Shown: piece by piece, positions 1 to 8,958 of the stretch
Position numbering within the stretch: position 1 is the stretch's first letter
Layout of the letters: each line of letters starts with the position of its first letter
Assembly: GCA_002440885.1 (NCBI GenBank)
Contig: DJVY01000185.1
Span: 4,338 to 25,771, forward strand
Length of the DNA: 21,434 nt
Reading direction: 5' to 3'
DNA from: Bacteroidales bacterium UBA6244
GTDB taxonomy: Bacteria > Bacteroidota > Bacteroidia > Bacteroidales > F082
Translations under genes and position numbers: made by a program
The notes under the pieces: generated by a model
What the model was told of the DNA's origin: nothing
Seen by the model: only the letters and a program-made list of their open reading frames with translations
The model's database searches: none

Positions 1-9
1 AAAAATCTT

Positions 10-1116
10 ATGAAACGAATACTGAGAATTGCTGGACTGGTGCTATTGGGACTTTTGGTCATTTCCACCTTTGTGTTCCTCTGGCAGAAATCACGCCCCA
101 AGGTAGTGAACTACAAAATTGAAACCACCACGACAGACACAATCGTGAAAAGAACGGTTGCCACCGGCAAGGTGGAACCACGCAACGAGATCCTCATCAA
201 GCCGCAGATGTCGGGTATCATCTCCGAGATCTACAAGGAGGCGGGCGACAAGGTGCAGGCGGGCGACATCATCGCCAAGATACAGGTGGTGCCCGACATG
301 GTAAACCTGAGCAGCGCCGAGTCTCGCGTGCAGCGGGCACAACTGGCTGCCGACCAGAGCCGCAGCAACTATGAACGCGACCGCAAGCTGTTTGAGAACC
401 TGGTGATCTCGAAGGAGGAGTTCGAAAAAGTGCAGCTGCAGTACAAGAACGATCAGGAGGAGCTGCGCGCCGCCAACGACAACCTGAGCCTGGTGCAGAC
501 GGGAATCACAAAAAGTTCTGCCAAAACCAGCAACACGCTGGTACGCTCCACCGTGAGCGGCACCATCCTCGATGTACCGGTCAAGGTGGGCAACTCGGTG
601 ATCCAGTCCAACAACTTCAACGATGGCACCACGGTGGCCTCGGTGGCCAATCTGAGCGACATGCTCTTCGTGGGAAAAATCGACGAGACGGAGGTGGGCA
701 AGCTCTCCGTCGGCATGCCCATGGAGATCACCATCGGCGCCATCCAGGACCGTAAGATACCCGCCTCACTCGAATATGTCTCACCAAAGGGCGTGGAAGA
801 GAGCGGTGCCATCCTCTTTGAGATGAAGGCCGCCATGGAGCTTCCCTCCGACGTATTTATCCGGGCAGGTTACAGCGCCAATGCCGACATCATCCTCGAT
901 AAACGTAGCGGCGTGCTCACCATCCCGGAGAGTTCTGTGGAGTTCAGCGGCGACTCGGCCTTTGTCTATCTGGTGAAAAACGAAAAACCGCAGGAGTTTG
1001 AACGCCATCCGGTGAAGATAGGCCTCTCCGACGGCATCCACATCGAAGTAACCGAAGGATTGAAAGAGAACGACAAGATCCGCGGTACGGAGATCATCGA
1101 AGAAAAGAAGAATTAA
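10..1116 (+). CDS. Periplasmic adaptor (membrane fusion) protein of an efflux system
   Basis: This 368-aa protein is a HlyD/MacA-type adaptor that links an inner-membrane pump to an outer-membrane channel. Residues 7-24 form an N-terminal membrane anchor. About 45-95 is a biotinyl-lipoyl-like half with the phrase SGIISEIYKEAGDKVQAGD. About 97-165 is a heptad-rich alpha hairpin, and the rest is beta-barrel and membrane-proximal domain. The length is normal for the family. A TolC-type gene follows 38 nt after the stop, so the two are probably cotranscribed. In related Bacteroidota loci the ABC ATPase/permease or RND pump usually sits beside the adaptor; here it is presumably upstream of base 1. 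ABC (MacAB-like) versus RND partner cannot be decided from this window. The start at base 10 is supported by the immediately following basic and hydrophobic segment. Confidence 0.9.
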   Translation: MKRILRIAGLVLLGLLVISTFVFLWQKSRPKVVNYKIETTTTDTIVKRTVATGKVEPRNEILIKPQMSGIISEIYKEAGDKVQAGDIIAKIQVVPDMVNLSSAESRVQRAQLAADQSRSNYERDRKLFENLVISKEEFEKVQLQYKNDQEELRAANDNLSLVQTGITKSSAKTSNTLVRSTVSGTILDVPVKVGNSVIQSNNFNDGTTVASVANLSDMLFVGKIDETEVGKLSVGMPMEITIGAIQDRKIPASLEYVSPKGVEESGAILFEMKAAMELPSDVFIRAGYSANADIILDKRSGVLTIPESSVEFSGDSAFVYLVKNEKPQEFERHPVKIGLSDGIHIEVTEGLKENDKIRGTEIIEEKKN

Positions 1117-1154
1117 CAAACTGTCTTTACAGTCAGTTGTCAACCATCCATATT

Positions 1155-2468
1155 ATGCAGATCAGAATCATCGTCACCAGCCTGTTGCTTACCTGTGGTA
1201 CCCTCTTTACGGTATCTGCACAGCAGCAGTACACCTTATTGGAATGCATCGATATTGCCCTGGAGAACAACCGCAATATCAAACAGCAGGAGCTGAACCG
1301 GCAACAACGGGAGATAGCCTACAGCCAGGCACGGGCCGACCTGTTGCCCAGTCTGAATGCTTCGGCAGGACAAAACTTTGTCTTCGGCCGTTCCATCGGC
1401 CTCGACAACACCTACGTGAACACCAACTCGTCGCAGACCAGCTTCGGCATCGGTGCCGACATCACCCTCTTCGACGGGTTGCGCATGAAGCACAACATCG
1501 ACGCACGCAAAGCTGACATGCAGGCTTCGGAAGCCGACCTCGACAAGATGCGCGACGACATCATCATGAGCGTCTCCACCGCCTTCCTGCAGGCGCTACT
1601 CAACCGTGAGCTGCTGCAGATCGCCGAGACCCAGCTCGAAACCACCCAGGCCGACATTGCCCGCCGCACCGAGTTGGTGAAGAGCGGCAGGATGGCCAAG
1701 GGGGAACTATATGAGCAGGAAGCACAGCTGGCCAGAGAGGAGCTCAACAGGGTACAGGCAGCCAGCAACCACAAGTTGGCCTTGCTCGACCTGGCACAGA
1801 TCATGGAGCTGGAGGAATTCGATGATTTCGATGTGACAGCCCCACCCGCAGAGTCACTTATCAGTGAATCCACCCTGCTTGCCTCCGAAGCGGTCTATGA
1901 AAGTGCGCTACAGAACCGGCCCATCATCCGGAGTATGCAGTACAAGATTGAAAGCAGTGAAAAAGAAAAGCTGATGGCCCGGTCGCAGCTCTATCCATCG
2001 CTCTCCTTTGGCGCCAACATGGGTACCGGTTATTACAAGATGAACGGCAGGGACAACGATCCGTTCGGCACGCAGTTGCGGAACAACATGAGCAACTCGC
2101 TCGGTTTCAGTCTGCGCATACCCATTTTCAACAAATTTCAGGTCAGAAACAACATCCAGAGCGCCGAGCTGGCCATTGCCAACACCCGCCTGGAGATGGA
2201 CAAGACAAAGCTGGAGCTCCGCAAACAGATTGAACAGGCCTATTACAATGCTGTGGGAGCCAAAAGCCGTTGGGATGCCGCCAAAAAATCGGTCGAGGCC
2301 AGCAACGAAGCCTATCGTTTTGCCGAAGAGAAGCATGACAGTGGTCGCGCCAACACCTATGAGCTGACCCTGGCCAAAAACAACCAGACACAAGCCCTGG
2401 GTGAAGAGGCACAGGCCAAATACGAATATGCCTTCCGGCTAAAGATACTTGAATTGTTAAAAGATTGA
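1155..2468 (+). CDS. TolC-family outer-membrane efflux channel
   Basis: A protein of about 437 aa with a Sec signal peptide ending near SAQQQ, followed by the two duplicated outer-membrane-efflux repeats typical of TolC. The first repeat opens with YTLLECIDIALENNRNIKQQ and contains the SQARADLLPSLNA motif. The second contains MARSQLYPSLSFGANMG. Long coiled-coil helices separate the barrel strands. It forms the outer-membrane duct for the adaptor encoded just upstream. The frame can be extended to a TTG at 1137, but the ATG at 1155 places the signal peptide correctly and is preferred. Only about 38 nt separate it from the adaptor gene, and the next gene follows about 50 nt later on the same strand, so all three may form one operon. 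Confidence 0.92.
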   Translation: MQIRIIVTSLLLTCGTLFTVSAQQQYTLLECIDIALENNRNIKQQELNRQQREIAYSQARADLLPSLNASAGQNFVFGRSIGLDNTYVNTNSSQTSFGIGADITLFDGLRMKHNIDARKADMQASEADLDKMRDDIIMSVSTAFLQALLNRELLQIAETQLETTQADIARRTELVKSGRMAKGELYEQEAQLAREELNRVQAASNHKLALLDLAQIMELEEFDDFDVTAPPAESLISESTLLASEAVYESALQNRPIIRSMQYKIESSEKEKLMARSQLYPSLSFGANMGTGYYKMNGRDNDPFGTQLRNNMSNSLGFSLRIPIFNKFQVRNNIQSAELAIANTRLEMDKTKLELRKQIEQAYYNAVGAKSRWDAAKKSVEASNEAYRFAEEKHDSGRANTYELTLAKNNQTQALGEEAQAKYEYAFRLKILELLKD

Positions 2469-2520
2469 TTTTCTGTAACCGGAAACAACATCACAATGTC
2501 ATATCTTAAAAAAGAAACAG

Positions 2521-3237
2521 ATGAAACGATTATTTTCTCTCACATTGATTACCCTGTTGCTGGCAGTCACCAGCAGCTCCTGCGCACAGTCGCGCCGCGC
2601 TACCGACCAGTTTGAAGTGTCGGACTTCACGGCCATCGAATCATCGGTGGTAGCAAACATTCAGATCCGGCAGTCGCCCCGTACCTCCGTCACCGCCGAA
2701 GGCAGCGAAGAGATGCTCAACGCACTCGATGTACGGATGGAGAACGGCAAGCTGATTCTCAATATGGAGGAAAGCTTCCGGAAGCGCTTCGGTAAAAGAT
2801 CCCAAAATCTGGTTATCTCCATTGCCACACCCACCCTTTCACGGATCGATTCCGAGGGAGTCGGCAACATCGTGATCGACGGTTCCTTCTCTTCCCCCGA
2901 GCTGATCATCCAATCGGAAGGAGTGGGCAACATCACCGCTGAGAACCTTCGCAGCGAGAAGGTGGTTATCAACTCCCAGGGAGTGGGTAACATCACCTTG
3001 GGTGGCACGGCAGACAGCGTTGACATTAGCTCCGAAGGCGTGGGTAACGTGCATGCCGACGGGTTGAAAGCAAAACGTGCCGTAGTCTCCTCCGAGGGAG
3101 TGGGCAACGTGAGCTGCCATGCATCGGAATATCTGAAAGTACGCTCGGAAGGTATCGGCAATGTGCGTTATTTAGGCAACCCGGCAGAGAAAGACCTCTC
3201 CAAGGATGGCATCGGAAAAATCAAAGCAGGCAACTGA
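2521..3237 (+). CDS. Head-GIN (DUF2807) secreted beta-helix repeat protein
   Basis: A 238-aa envelope protein. The N-terminal hydrophobic signal ends in TSSSCAQS, so Cys21 may be lipidated, although the lipobox is imperfect. The body is a putative auto-transporter-adhesin head-GIN domain (DUF2807), usually predicted to fold as a right-handed beta-helix. The C-terminal half carries seven tandem units of about 20 residues built on SEGVGNI or close variants, from about residue 116 to the end (IDSEGVGNI, QSEGVGNI, NSQGVGNI, SSEGVGNV twice, RSEGIGNV, SKDGIGKI). The function is not known; members are common in Bacteroidota envelopes. It lies about 50 nt downstream of the TolC gene and ends about 50 nt before a strong terminator, which makes it the probable last gene of the efflux operon. 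Confidence 0.85.
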   Translation: MKRLFSLTLITLLLAVTSSSCAQSRRATDQFEVSDFTAIESSVVANIQIRQSPRTSVTAEGSEEMLNALDVRMENGKLILNMEESFRKRFGKRSQNLVISIATPTLSRIDSEGVGNIVIDGSFSSPELIIQSEGVGNITAENLRSEKVVINSQGVGNITLGGTADSVDISSEGVGNVHADGLKAKRAVVSSEGVGNVSCHASEYLKVRSEGIGNVRYLGNPAEKDLSKDGIGKIKAGN

Positions 3238-3287
3238 TCCCTGCTTATCAATATAAATACTCTACTTCTAAATTACAAAAAAACCGG

Positions 3288-3315
3288 AACCGGGGGCTTG
3301 CGAAAGTCCCCGGTT
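3288..3315. terminator. Bidirectional hairpin terminator between convergent gene groups
   Basis: The sequence forms a 12-bp stem (AACCGGGGGCTT pairing with AAGTCCCCGGTT, one G-U pair) closed by a GCGA tetraloop of the stable GNRA type. On the + strand it is followed by a T-rich stretch (TTTATTTATC). On the - strand it is followed, after CCGG, by a run of seven T. It lies between the stops of the + strand operon and the - strand glycosyltransferase cluster, so it can end transcription from both sides. It also marks the left edge of the AT-rich island. Confidence 0.82.
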
Positions 3316-3335
3316 TATTTATCATAAAAGGAGCG

Positions 3336-4235
3336 TTAATTCACAACTGTATGAGAAATATATAAAAGATATTTCAATTTACATTTCAATTTTCCCCAAT
3401 GTGTCTTCGGAATACAAATCATAATATATTGTGCATATGAAACATACTCGATATATTTGACGGACTCTTTTCTATAATGCCTGACAATCTCCTCGCCGGC
3501 ATGCATGTTTATGGCCAGTCTCATCATGTTTTGATTGTACCTGCCATACAGGAAAGGTTCAATTTCATATTTGTATTTTTCAATAACCCGGATGCACGAA
3601 TCGAAATCGATCTTACTATTCTTACTCGTAATATTGTATACTACACTGGCCCTAAATTTCGGTTTTATTTTATAGGATTGACTATATCTAATGACAAAAT
3701 CATAATCCTGATGGCGTTTCAAAGTCTCATCCCATTGAATGGTTTTAGCACTTTCTGCGGATAGAAATAAAGTCGACGTTTGTGCTCCATATCCCGTATT
3801 TAATAGATAATTCACCATTGCTTCATCGTCGTTAATATCACGGACGCTGAATTCTTGCTCATTCCCATTCATCTTGTTTCTGACGATTAAACTACCATAT
3901 AACCCATCCGCCCCGTTTTCTTCTATAGTTTCAATACAATCCCGCAAATGGTTGGGTAACCACAGATCGTCAGAATCCAGCATAGCGATGTACTTTCCCT
4001 TGCTTTTCACGATACCATAATTTCGGGCTACGTTGGCATTCAAGTGTTTTAATTTATAATATGCGATTCGACTGTCGTTGAAATGTCCGATAATATCAGT
4101 GTATATTTCATCGGATCCATCATCCACAAGAATAATTTCAAAATTAGAATGCGTCTGTTGTAGCACGGATTCCACACAGTCATGCAGTGTAACTCTTGAA
4201 TTATACAAAGGGATTACGATTGAGACGAGAGGCAT
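3336..4235 (-). CDS. GT2-family (GT-A fold) glycosyltransferase
   Basis: A 299-aa protein with the classic family 2 start: VSIVIPLYNS at residues 4-13, ILVDDGSDE near 35-43, and the metal/nucleotide-binding DSD motif at 87-89 inside MLDSDDLW. A later RHQDYDF segment matches the acceptor/catalytic region of this family. It transfers a sugar from a nucleotide donor; donor and acceptor cannot be told from sequence. No transmembrane segment is evident, so it should act in the cytoplasm. It is the last gene of the - strand cluster, 34 nt after another glycosyltransferase, and the bidirectional hairpin lies just beyond its stop. Location beside an exporter and a leader-bearing protein suggests it may decorate the exported product, which is inference. 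A role in surface polysaccharide synthesis is the main alternative. Confidence 0.85.
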   Translation of the reverse strand: MPLVSIVIPLYNSRVTLHDCVESVLQQTHSNFEIILVDDGSDEIYTDIIGHFNDSRIAYYKLKHLNANVARNYGIVKSKGKYIAMLDSDDLWLPNHLRDCIETIEENGADGLYGSLIVRNKMNGNEQEFSVRDINDDEAMVNYLLNTGYGAQTSTLFLSAESAKTIQWDETLKRHQDYDFVIRYSQSYKIKPKFRASVVYNITSKNSKIDFDSCIRVIEKYKYEIEPFLYGRYNQNMMRLAINMHAGEEIVRHYRKESVKYIEYVSYAQYIMICIPKTHWGKLKCKLKYLLYISHTVVN

Positions 4236-4269
4236 AATTTTGATATTCTATAGTTAAGTTCATTTAAGT

Positions 4270-5025
4270 CTATAATTCAAAGACGTGTATATTATCCAGT
4301 ATACCAATATGCTCTTTAGATTGATTCGCAATTAAGTTTCCGGAAAGTATATTGTTTCTCGATCGTTTATAATTTCTAAAATTCATTTGTTCCCAGTTGC
4401 TTTTCGTTTCCACATTCCATAATCCTTCCTCCTTTGAATTAGGTATGGCCCTGTTAAACCGGGTATCATCAGTGTGCCTATAACTAAATCCAGCTATCAT
4501 CGATCGAATGATTAAATCAACGTCCTGGTAGCCCATGGGCTCAAGGCTCTCATCGTACCCACCTATACAGATAAAATTTCTTTTGCTTAAAGTGATGCGG
4601 CCATAAGAACCATCTCCTCTGTTATTACTGAATTGATGGAATATCGTACTTCTCACACCATACTCAACCATTTTGTCAATTACAAATTTTCCTCCGTTCA
4701 AACCTGTATAATTATCACAATCCAGGTTTGTCACTATTTCATTTAAAGCCAATAAATGTGCCGTGTTCTTTGCAATAGAAGAATGCCAATTCTTCATTTC
4801 TTCCGTATAATAATATTTTAAATATCCACACCTCATTTCCTCCCTAAAGTTATCGTATATCCATTCCTGAAGCCCATCAGTACTTCCAAAATCAACCAAT
4901 ACAAACTCAATAAGATGTTTATGATCACGGTTATCCTGCAAATTGTGGGGTAACGTTTTTTTGATCTGTTTAAATCTGTTTTTACAGGTAATGCAAAACG
5001 AAAGTGTGGGCTCGAAATTATTCAT
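4270..5025 (-). CDS. GT2/GT7-C-like glycosyltransferase
   Basis: A 251-aa protein of GT-A type. It begins with PTLSFCITCKNR (residues 6-17), has LVDFGSTDG (43-51), a DXD-like DCD at 102-104 (NLDCDN), and a downstream GGYDES...GYQDVDL stretch (155-171). That last stretch matches the galactosyltransferase C-terminal (GT7-C-like) signature, where the second acidic cluster helps bind the donor. It is probably a cytoplasmic enzyme that adds a sugar to a cluster product; the substrate is unknown. It is separated from the exporter gene upstream by about 150 nt, which contain a -7-like motif, so it may be transcribed both from that promoter and by read-through. The next glycosyltransferase gene follows closely on the same strand. 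Confidence 0.78.
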   Translation of the reverse strand: MNNFEPTLSFCITCKNRFKQIKKTLPHNLQDNRDHKHLIEFVLVDFGSTDGLQEWIYDNFREEMRCGYLKYYYTEEMKNWHSSIAKNTAHLLALNEIVTNLDCDNYTGLNGGKFVIDKMVEYGVRSTIFHQFSNNRGDGSYGRITLSKRNFICIGGYDESLEPMGYQDVDLIIRSMIAGFSYRHTDDTRFNRAIPNSKEEGLWNVETKSNWEQMNFRNYKRSRNNILSGNLIANQSKEHIGILDNIHVFEL

Positions 5026-5148
5026 CAGCTACAGTATTTTAAAATATTACAGTCAGGTATGCAAAACGAATAGACTCTACAGCATTAAAAACATTCTCAT
5101 GGTACTTACGAGTTGTTGTTCCTTTTATTAAATCCATTTCATGAGAAG

Positions 5149-5156
5149 CAAAAATA
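5149..5156 (-). promoter_or_regulatory. Possible -7 element (TATTTTTG) upstream of the GT2 pair
   Basis: Read on the - strand this is TATTTTTG, matching the Bacteroidota -7 consensus TAnnTTTG. It lies in the gap between the exporter stop and the first GT2 gene and would give a leader of roughly 115 nt. I see no clear TTTG at the usual -33 distance, so support is from the -7 motif alone. Confidence 0.3.
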
Positions 5157-5175
5157 CAATATATAATTTAAAAAT

Positions 5176-7359
5176 CTAAGATTTCATCTGTGATGATACG
5201 AGCGCGTAATAATGTCCTTTCTTTTCCATCAAAATATCATGACTTCCAACTTCTATTATAAAGCCTTTATCTAGTACAACAATCTGATCAGCGCTACGAA
5301 TAGTGCTCAACCTATGAGCTACAACAATAACTGTTCGGTTTTTGAAAGCACAATTGAGCGCATCGATGATTTTCTTCTCATTTATTACGTCTAGTGAGTT
5401 AGTTGCTTCGTCTAAAAATAATAGTTGTGGATTTCTATAAAGTGCCCGGGCAATTAATAAACGTTGTTTTTGTCCACCACTCAATCCACGTCCGTTTTCA
5501 CCGATCATTGTTTCAAAACCTTTGGGCATTTCATTTATTTCCGATTCAATCTGTGCCAGGCGACACACTTCTCTGAGTTTTTCATAATCTATATGCTCAT
5601 CATCCAACACGATGTTGTTAATTATGGTATCGTTAAAGGTTTTTCCATCCTGCATTACTACTCCACACATTTCTCTCCATTGCCGCAAGTTAATGAGATT
5701 TACATTCATGCCTCCAATTTTAATATTACCGTAAGTAGGTTTATATAATCTGACAAGTAATTTTAACAACGTTGATTTCCCACTTCCGCTTCCCCCAACT
5801 ATGGCAGTGATTTTATTTTCCGGTATTTTTAAATATATGTTCCTTAAAACTAAAGGACTATTTACGGTATATTGAAAGTGAACATTTTCCAGTGTAATAC
5901 TTTTATCTTCAAGCACGAGGGTTGTGTTTCCAATAGTTAAGAGTTCATCTTCATCTTCCAATTGTCGGATTTCATTGATGCGGAGAAAACTAATTTTTGC
6001 ATATTGTCCCGACACGACAAAATTGATAAATTGAATTAATGGCCCGTTCAACATCCCTGTAATGAATTGCGTTGAAATCATAACACCAAAGGTTATTTCT
6101 CCTCTAATTACAGCCGTAGCGCAAAAAAAGATGATAGCCATGTTTTTTATACTTTCTATAAATTGAGCTCCCAGATTCTGGGCATTTGTAACGGTTAGAA
6201 CTCTCTTATTAACATGGTAAAGACGCGCTTGTATTTCTTCCCATTTCCATCTGCGGTGTTTTTCATAATTGTAGATTTTTATATCCTGTATGGCTGAAAC
6301 GGTTTCGACCCAATAGCTTTGATTCTTTGAAATAAGTTCGAAATATTCCCAATCTAATTTTTTACGAACACTTAAAAACAAAAGCACCCATCCAACATAA
6401 AGAATAGAGCCCCCTAGAAAAATATAAAAAATAATAGCATTATAGATAAGTAAAATAATAGCAAAAATCACTAAAGTTAAAGCCGAAAAGATTAATGCAA
6501 GCGAATTATTCATAACGAAATTCCTGATCCGTTCGTGATCTTGGGCACGCTGCAAGATATCCCCCAACAATTTATTTTCAAAAAAAGCAACGGGTAGTTT
6601 CATCAATTTTATAAGATAATCGGAAATTAGCGCAATGTTCACCCGCGAGGTAATGTGCATCAGAATCCAATCCCGAAGCACATTGAATATCATAACACTA
6701 AGCAGGATAGCGACATTCCCGATCAAAACCATGTTTATGAAATTCACATCAGAAGTCTTTATTCCTACATCAATAACCGCTTTTGAGATAAATGGCAATA
6801 CCCCCTGTAATAGAGTAACTACCAACATAATGATGAGCACAAGTGTGAAACTTCTTTTGTATGGAAAAAAGTATTTAAGGATAGTTGAAAAACTGTTTTT
6901 TCTTTGTTCTTTTCCAGCCTCGGAATCTTTAAAATCCGCCATCGGCTCAACAGCAAGTAAAACACCTTGTTTCTCATCTTTCTGATACCAGCCTTTTTTG
7001 AATTCTTCATATGAATATTTAATTCGCCCTTTTGCCGGATCGGAAACGAAAACATGTTTTTTGTCGGCACCATAAACCACAACAAAATGGCTGTCTTTCC
7101 AAAAAATGATAGCGGGAAAAGGGATACTATTGACTATGTCATCCAGAGTACATTTAATGGCTAATGTGCGAAGTCCGATACTTTCAGCGCCTGTACTTAA
7201 ATCCAGTAATGAAACACCTTCTTTGGTAATACCACAACGATCACGAAGCATTTGTAAAGAGTAAAATTTACCGAAATGCTTTGCTATGATTTTTAATGAA
7301 GCAGGCCCACAGTCCTGTGAATCCATCTGATATTCTATGGGGAATCTTTTTAATAGCAT
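5176..7359 (-). CDS. Peptidase-containing ABC exporter (PCAT), C39 peptidase + ABC transmembrane + ATPase
   Basis: A full-length 727-aa PCAT that cleaves leader peptides and exports the cargo. The N-terminal C39 peptidase has the expected catalytic set: Gln11 (oxyanion), Cys17 in DCGPA, His91 in SHFVVVYG and Asp107 in SDPAKG. The membrane domain spans about 165-450. The ATPase has Walker A GGSGSGKST at 522-530, Q-loop Gln570, signature LSGGQ at 626-630, Walker B ending LLFLDE at about 646-651, and the switch His682. All motifs are intact, so the protein should be active. The start is a few nt after the HlyD-type adaptor stop, with GGAG in the last adaptor codons, so the two are translationally linked. 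Its likely cargo is the leader-bearing 174-aa protein at 10148-10672 on the same strand. Confidence 0.95.
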   Translation of the reverse strand: MLLKRFPIEYQMDSQDCGPASLKIIAKHFGKFYSLQMLRDRCGITKEGVSLLDLSTGAESIGLRTLAIKCTLDDIVNSIPFPAIIFWKDSHFVVVYGADKKHVFVSDPAKGRIKYSYEEFKKGWYQKDEKQGVLLAVEPMADFKDSEAGKEQRKNSFSTILKYFFPYKRSFTLVLIIMLVVTLLQGVLPFISKAVIDVGIKTSDVNFINMVLIGNVAILLSVMIFNVLRDWILMHITSRVNIALISDYLIKLMKLPVAFFENKLLGDILQRAQDHERIRNFVMNNSLALIFSALTLVIFAIILLIYNAIIFYIFLGGSILYVGWVLLFLSVRKKLDWEYFELISKNQSYWVETVSAIQDIKIYNYEKHRRWKWEEIQARLYHVNKRVLTVTNAQNLGAQFIESIKNMAIIFFCATAVIRGEITFGVMISTQFITGMLNGPLIQFINFVVSGQYAKISFLRINEIRQLEDEDELLTIGNTTLVLEDKSITLENVHFQYTVNSPLVLRNIYLKIPENKITAIVGGSGSGKSTLLKLLVRLYKPTYGNIKIGGMNVNLINLRQWREMCGVVMQDGKTFNDTIINNIVLDDEHIDYEKLREVCRLAQIESEINEMPKGFETMIGENGRGLSGGQKQRLLIARALYRNPQLLFLDEATNSLDVINEKKIIDALNCAFKNRTVIVVAHRLSTIRSADQIVVLDKGFIIEVGSHDILMEKKGHYYALVSSQMKS

Positions 7360-7365
7360 TATTTA

Positions 7366-8730
7366 TTATTTTACTCCTTTTGATTTTAAATTATCAAACA
7401 ACCGTTCAATTAACCGTTTCCTTTTGGTGATGATTTCCGCTGTTCCTTTCGATTCAAAATCCAAGGGTAAAAGTTTTCCAAAATTCGTAATTGTACCGTC
7501 AGGAAAGGATATGACAACCAAGTATGCTTCACCTGTACTATTCTGAGTTTGTACTTTATTAGTTATTCGGGAAACGGATTTCACGACTCCTTTTAATAAG
7601 CCATATTCGTCGTACGGATAATTGTTGATCTTTACATTTGCTGTTTGACCTACTTCTACTTTTCCTGCGCCAAAAGAAGGAATCATCACCTCTCCCATAA
7701 TATTGTTTTTATCCGGAATGATAGAGAACAACTCTTGTCTGGATTCAACAAAAGCGTTATCACGCCAGAAACCAAGGTATTCGAGTTCTCCGTCAATGGG
7801 ACTATACTGAAGATAACTCTCTTTCCAACGGTTAATAGCATTTGCCAACTCGTTTTTCCGGGTAATAAATTCAAAGTATACTTTTTCTTTGTTTTCTGTT
7901 TCTTCCAGTTGAATCCGCTGAATTTCCATCATATTACGGCTTATTTCGGATTGTTTCGATAAATAATTGCTTTCTGTGGACAGTTGCGATTGCATGAGAG
8001 TGAGATGTGCAGCATATTGTTGTTGATAATCCTGTTCGCTGATAACCTGCTTTGTCCATAAATTGCTGTCGTTTTTCAAACGGTGTTCCGAATCGGCCAA
8101 TATTCGCTTTTTTAATTTCATTTCTTCTTGAAGATTCTGACTCACAAATTTGTCCGAATTTATCTGGTTTTGAATATTCTTTCGCATAGTAGCATAAATA
8201 TCAGAAACCAACAAGCGTTCATATTGCATATAGACAAGAACAAATGAATTATAAGCCGAGCTTACATCACCCAATATTAGCGTATCCGGTAAAACAACCT
8301 TATCGACTTTAGAAGGATCTATTCCTCTAAGTAGTGTTTCAACCAATAATATATGTCTGTAATAAGCTCCGCTTTCGATATAAGAAATCACTGACCCCTT
8401 ATTCACTGTACTTCTATCTGTGGCTAGCAAATAAATGCGTCCATTACTGTTCGCTACCAAACGTATAGGTGCAGTACTCCCGGTAACTGAAATTTGGCCA
8501 TCTACAGTATCCGGGTACTGAATTAGAAATCCTAATAATAAAAAAATACTCATAAGTATTCCGACGCAGAGCACAACCCACTTTACCCAATAAGTAGGCA
8601 TTCGGTCGATTATGGATTGAACTTCTTCTGATTTTTCAGAATGATCATCCGGTTGTTTATTAATAACAACGGTCAGTTTAGAACTTTCTTCCCTTGAGTA
8701 GGAATCTGAAACATTATCAGAGATCATCAT
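7366..8730 (-). CDS. HlyD-family secretion adaptor partnered with the PCAT exporter
   Basis: A 454-aa type-I-secretion adaptor. A cytoplasmic N-terminus of about 48 residues ends in the phrase EEVQSIIDRMPTYWVKW, followed by one transmembrane helix at about 50-71. Then come a split lipoyl-like domain (VANSNGRIYLLATDRSTVNK, then the second half after the hairpin), a long coiled coil from about 150 to 300, and a beta-barrel domain ending near LPLDFESKGTAEI. It would bridge the C39 exporter to an outer-membrane TolC-type channel. No TolC gene lies in this cluster, so it must borrow one, possibly the one at 1155-2468. Six nt separate its stop from the exporter start. Two ATG codons are adjacent at the start; the first is used here. 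Confidence 0.9.
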   Translation of the reverse strand: MMISDNVSDSYSREESSKLTVVINKQPDDHSEKSEEVQSIIDRMPTYWVKWVVLCVGILMSIFLLLGFLIQYPDTVDGQISVTGSTAPIRLVANSNGRIYLLATDRSTVNKGSVISYIESGAYYRHILLVETLLRGIDPSKVDKVVLPDTLILGDVSSAYNSFVLVYMQYERLLVSDIYATMRKNIQNQINSDKFVSQNLQEEMKLKKRILADSEHRLKNDSNLWTKQVISEQDYQQQYAAHLTLMQSQLSTESNYLSKQSEISRNMMEIQRIQLEETENKEKVYFEFITRKNELANAINRWKESYLQYSPIDGELEYLGFWRDNAFVESRQELFSIIPDKNNIMGEVMIPSFGAGKVEVGQTANVKINNYPYDEYGLLKGVVKSVSRITNKVQTQNSTGEAYLVVISFPDGTITNFGKLLPLDFESKGTAEIITKRKRLIERLFDNLKSKGVK

Positions 8731-8807
8731 ATAAAAAAATGAACAAGTTTATAGAAGTTAGCAATTCAAGTAAATAATAATTGGTTTTTTAAGTGAATCA
8801 TTTTCTT

Positions 8808-8942
8808 TCAGCCATAAAAGCATTTCCAATTCTCCTTATTTTTTAAAATCATACAACCCCATACTTCATAACGAAAAGTAACTGTCAAAAGAATCTCGTA
8901 TGGTTGTTCTATAATAGCGTTGCATCGCATCATTTTAGTCAT
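8808..8942 (-). CDS. Possible small protein, 44 aa (uncertain)
   Basis: A short ATG-initiated frame on the cluster strand, in the 442-nt interval between the secreted-protein gene and the HlyD-type adaptor. It has three Cys (residues 7, 30 and 41), several aromatics (YEILLTVTFRYEVWGC) and begins right after an in-frame TAA. I recognise no leader motif, signal peptide or family. AT-rich DNA yields such frames by chance, so this is only a candidate. Confidence 0.2.
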   Translation of the reverse strand: MTKMMRCNAIIEQPYEILLTVTFRYEVWGCMILKNKENWKCFYG

Positions 8943-8958
8943 TTAGGACAGTCGTAAG

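Noticed and set aside
453..836. Antisense frames within the adaptor and TolC genes
   Set aside because: They are typical GC-rich shadow frames opposite clearly conserved genes.
1137..1154. TTG start for the TolC gene six codons upstream of the ATG
   Set aside because: The ATG at 1155 gives a normal signal peptide, and no ribosome-binding site favours the TTG.
2661..3161. Long antisense frame across the head-GIN gene
   Set aside because: It is a shadow of the repeat codons on the other strand; its repeats mirror SEGVGNI, and it has no start context or homology.
3238..3335. CRISPR-like or tRNA-like structure near the left island edge
   Set aside because: The only structure is a single GNRA-loop hairpin; there are no repeats with spacers and no cloverleaf, so a tRNA attachment site is not supported.
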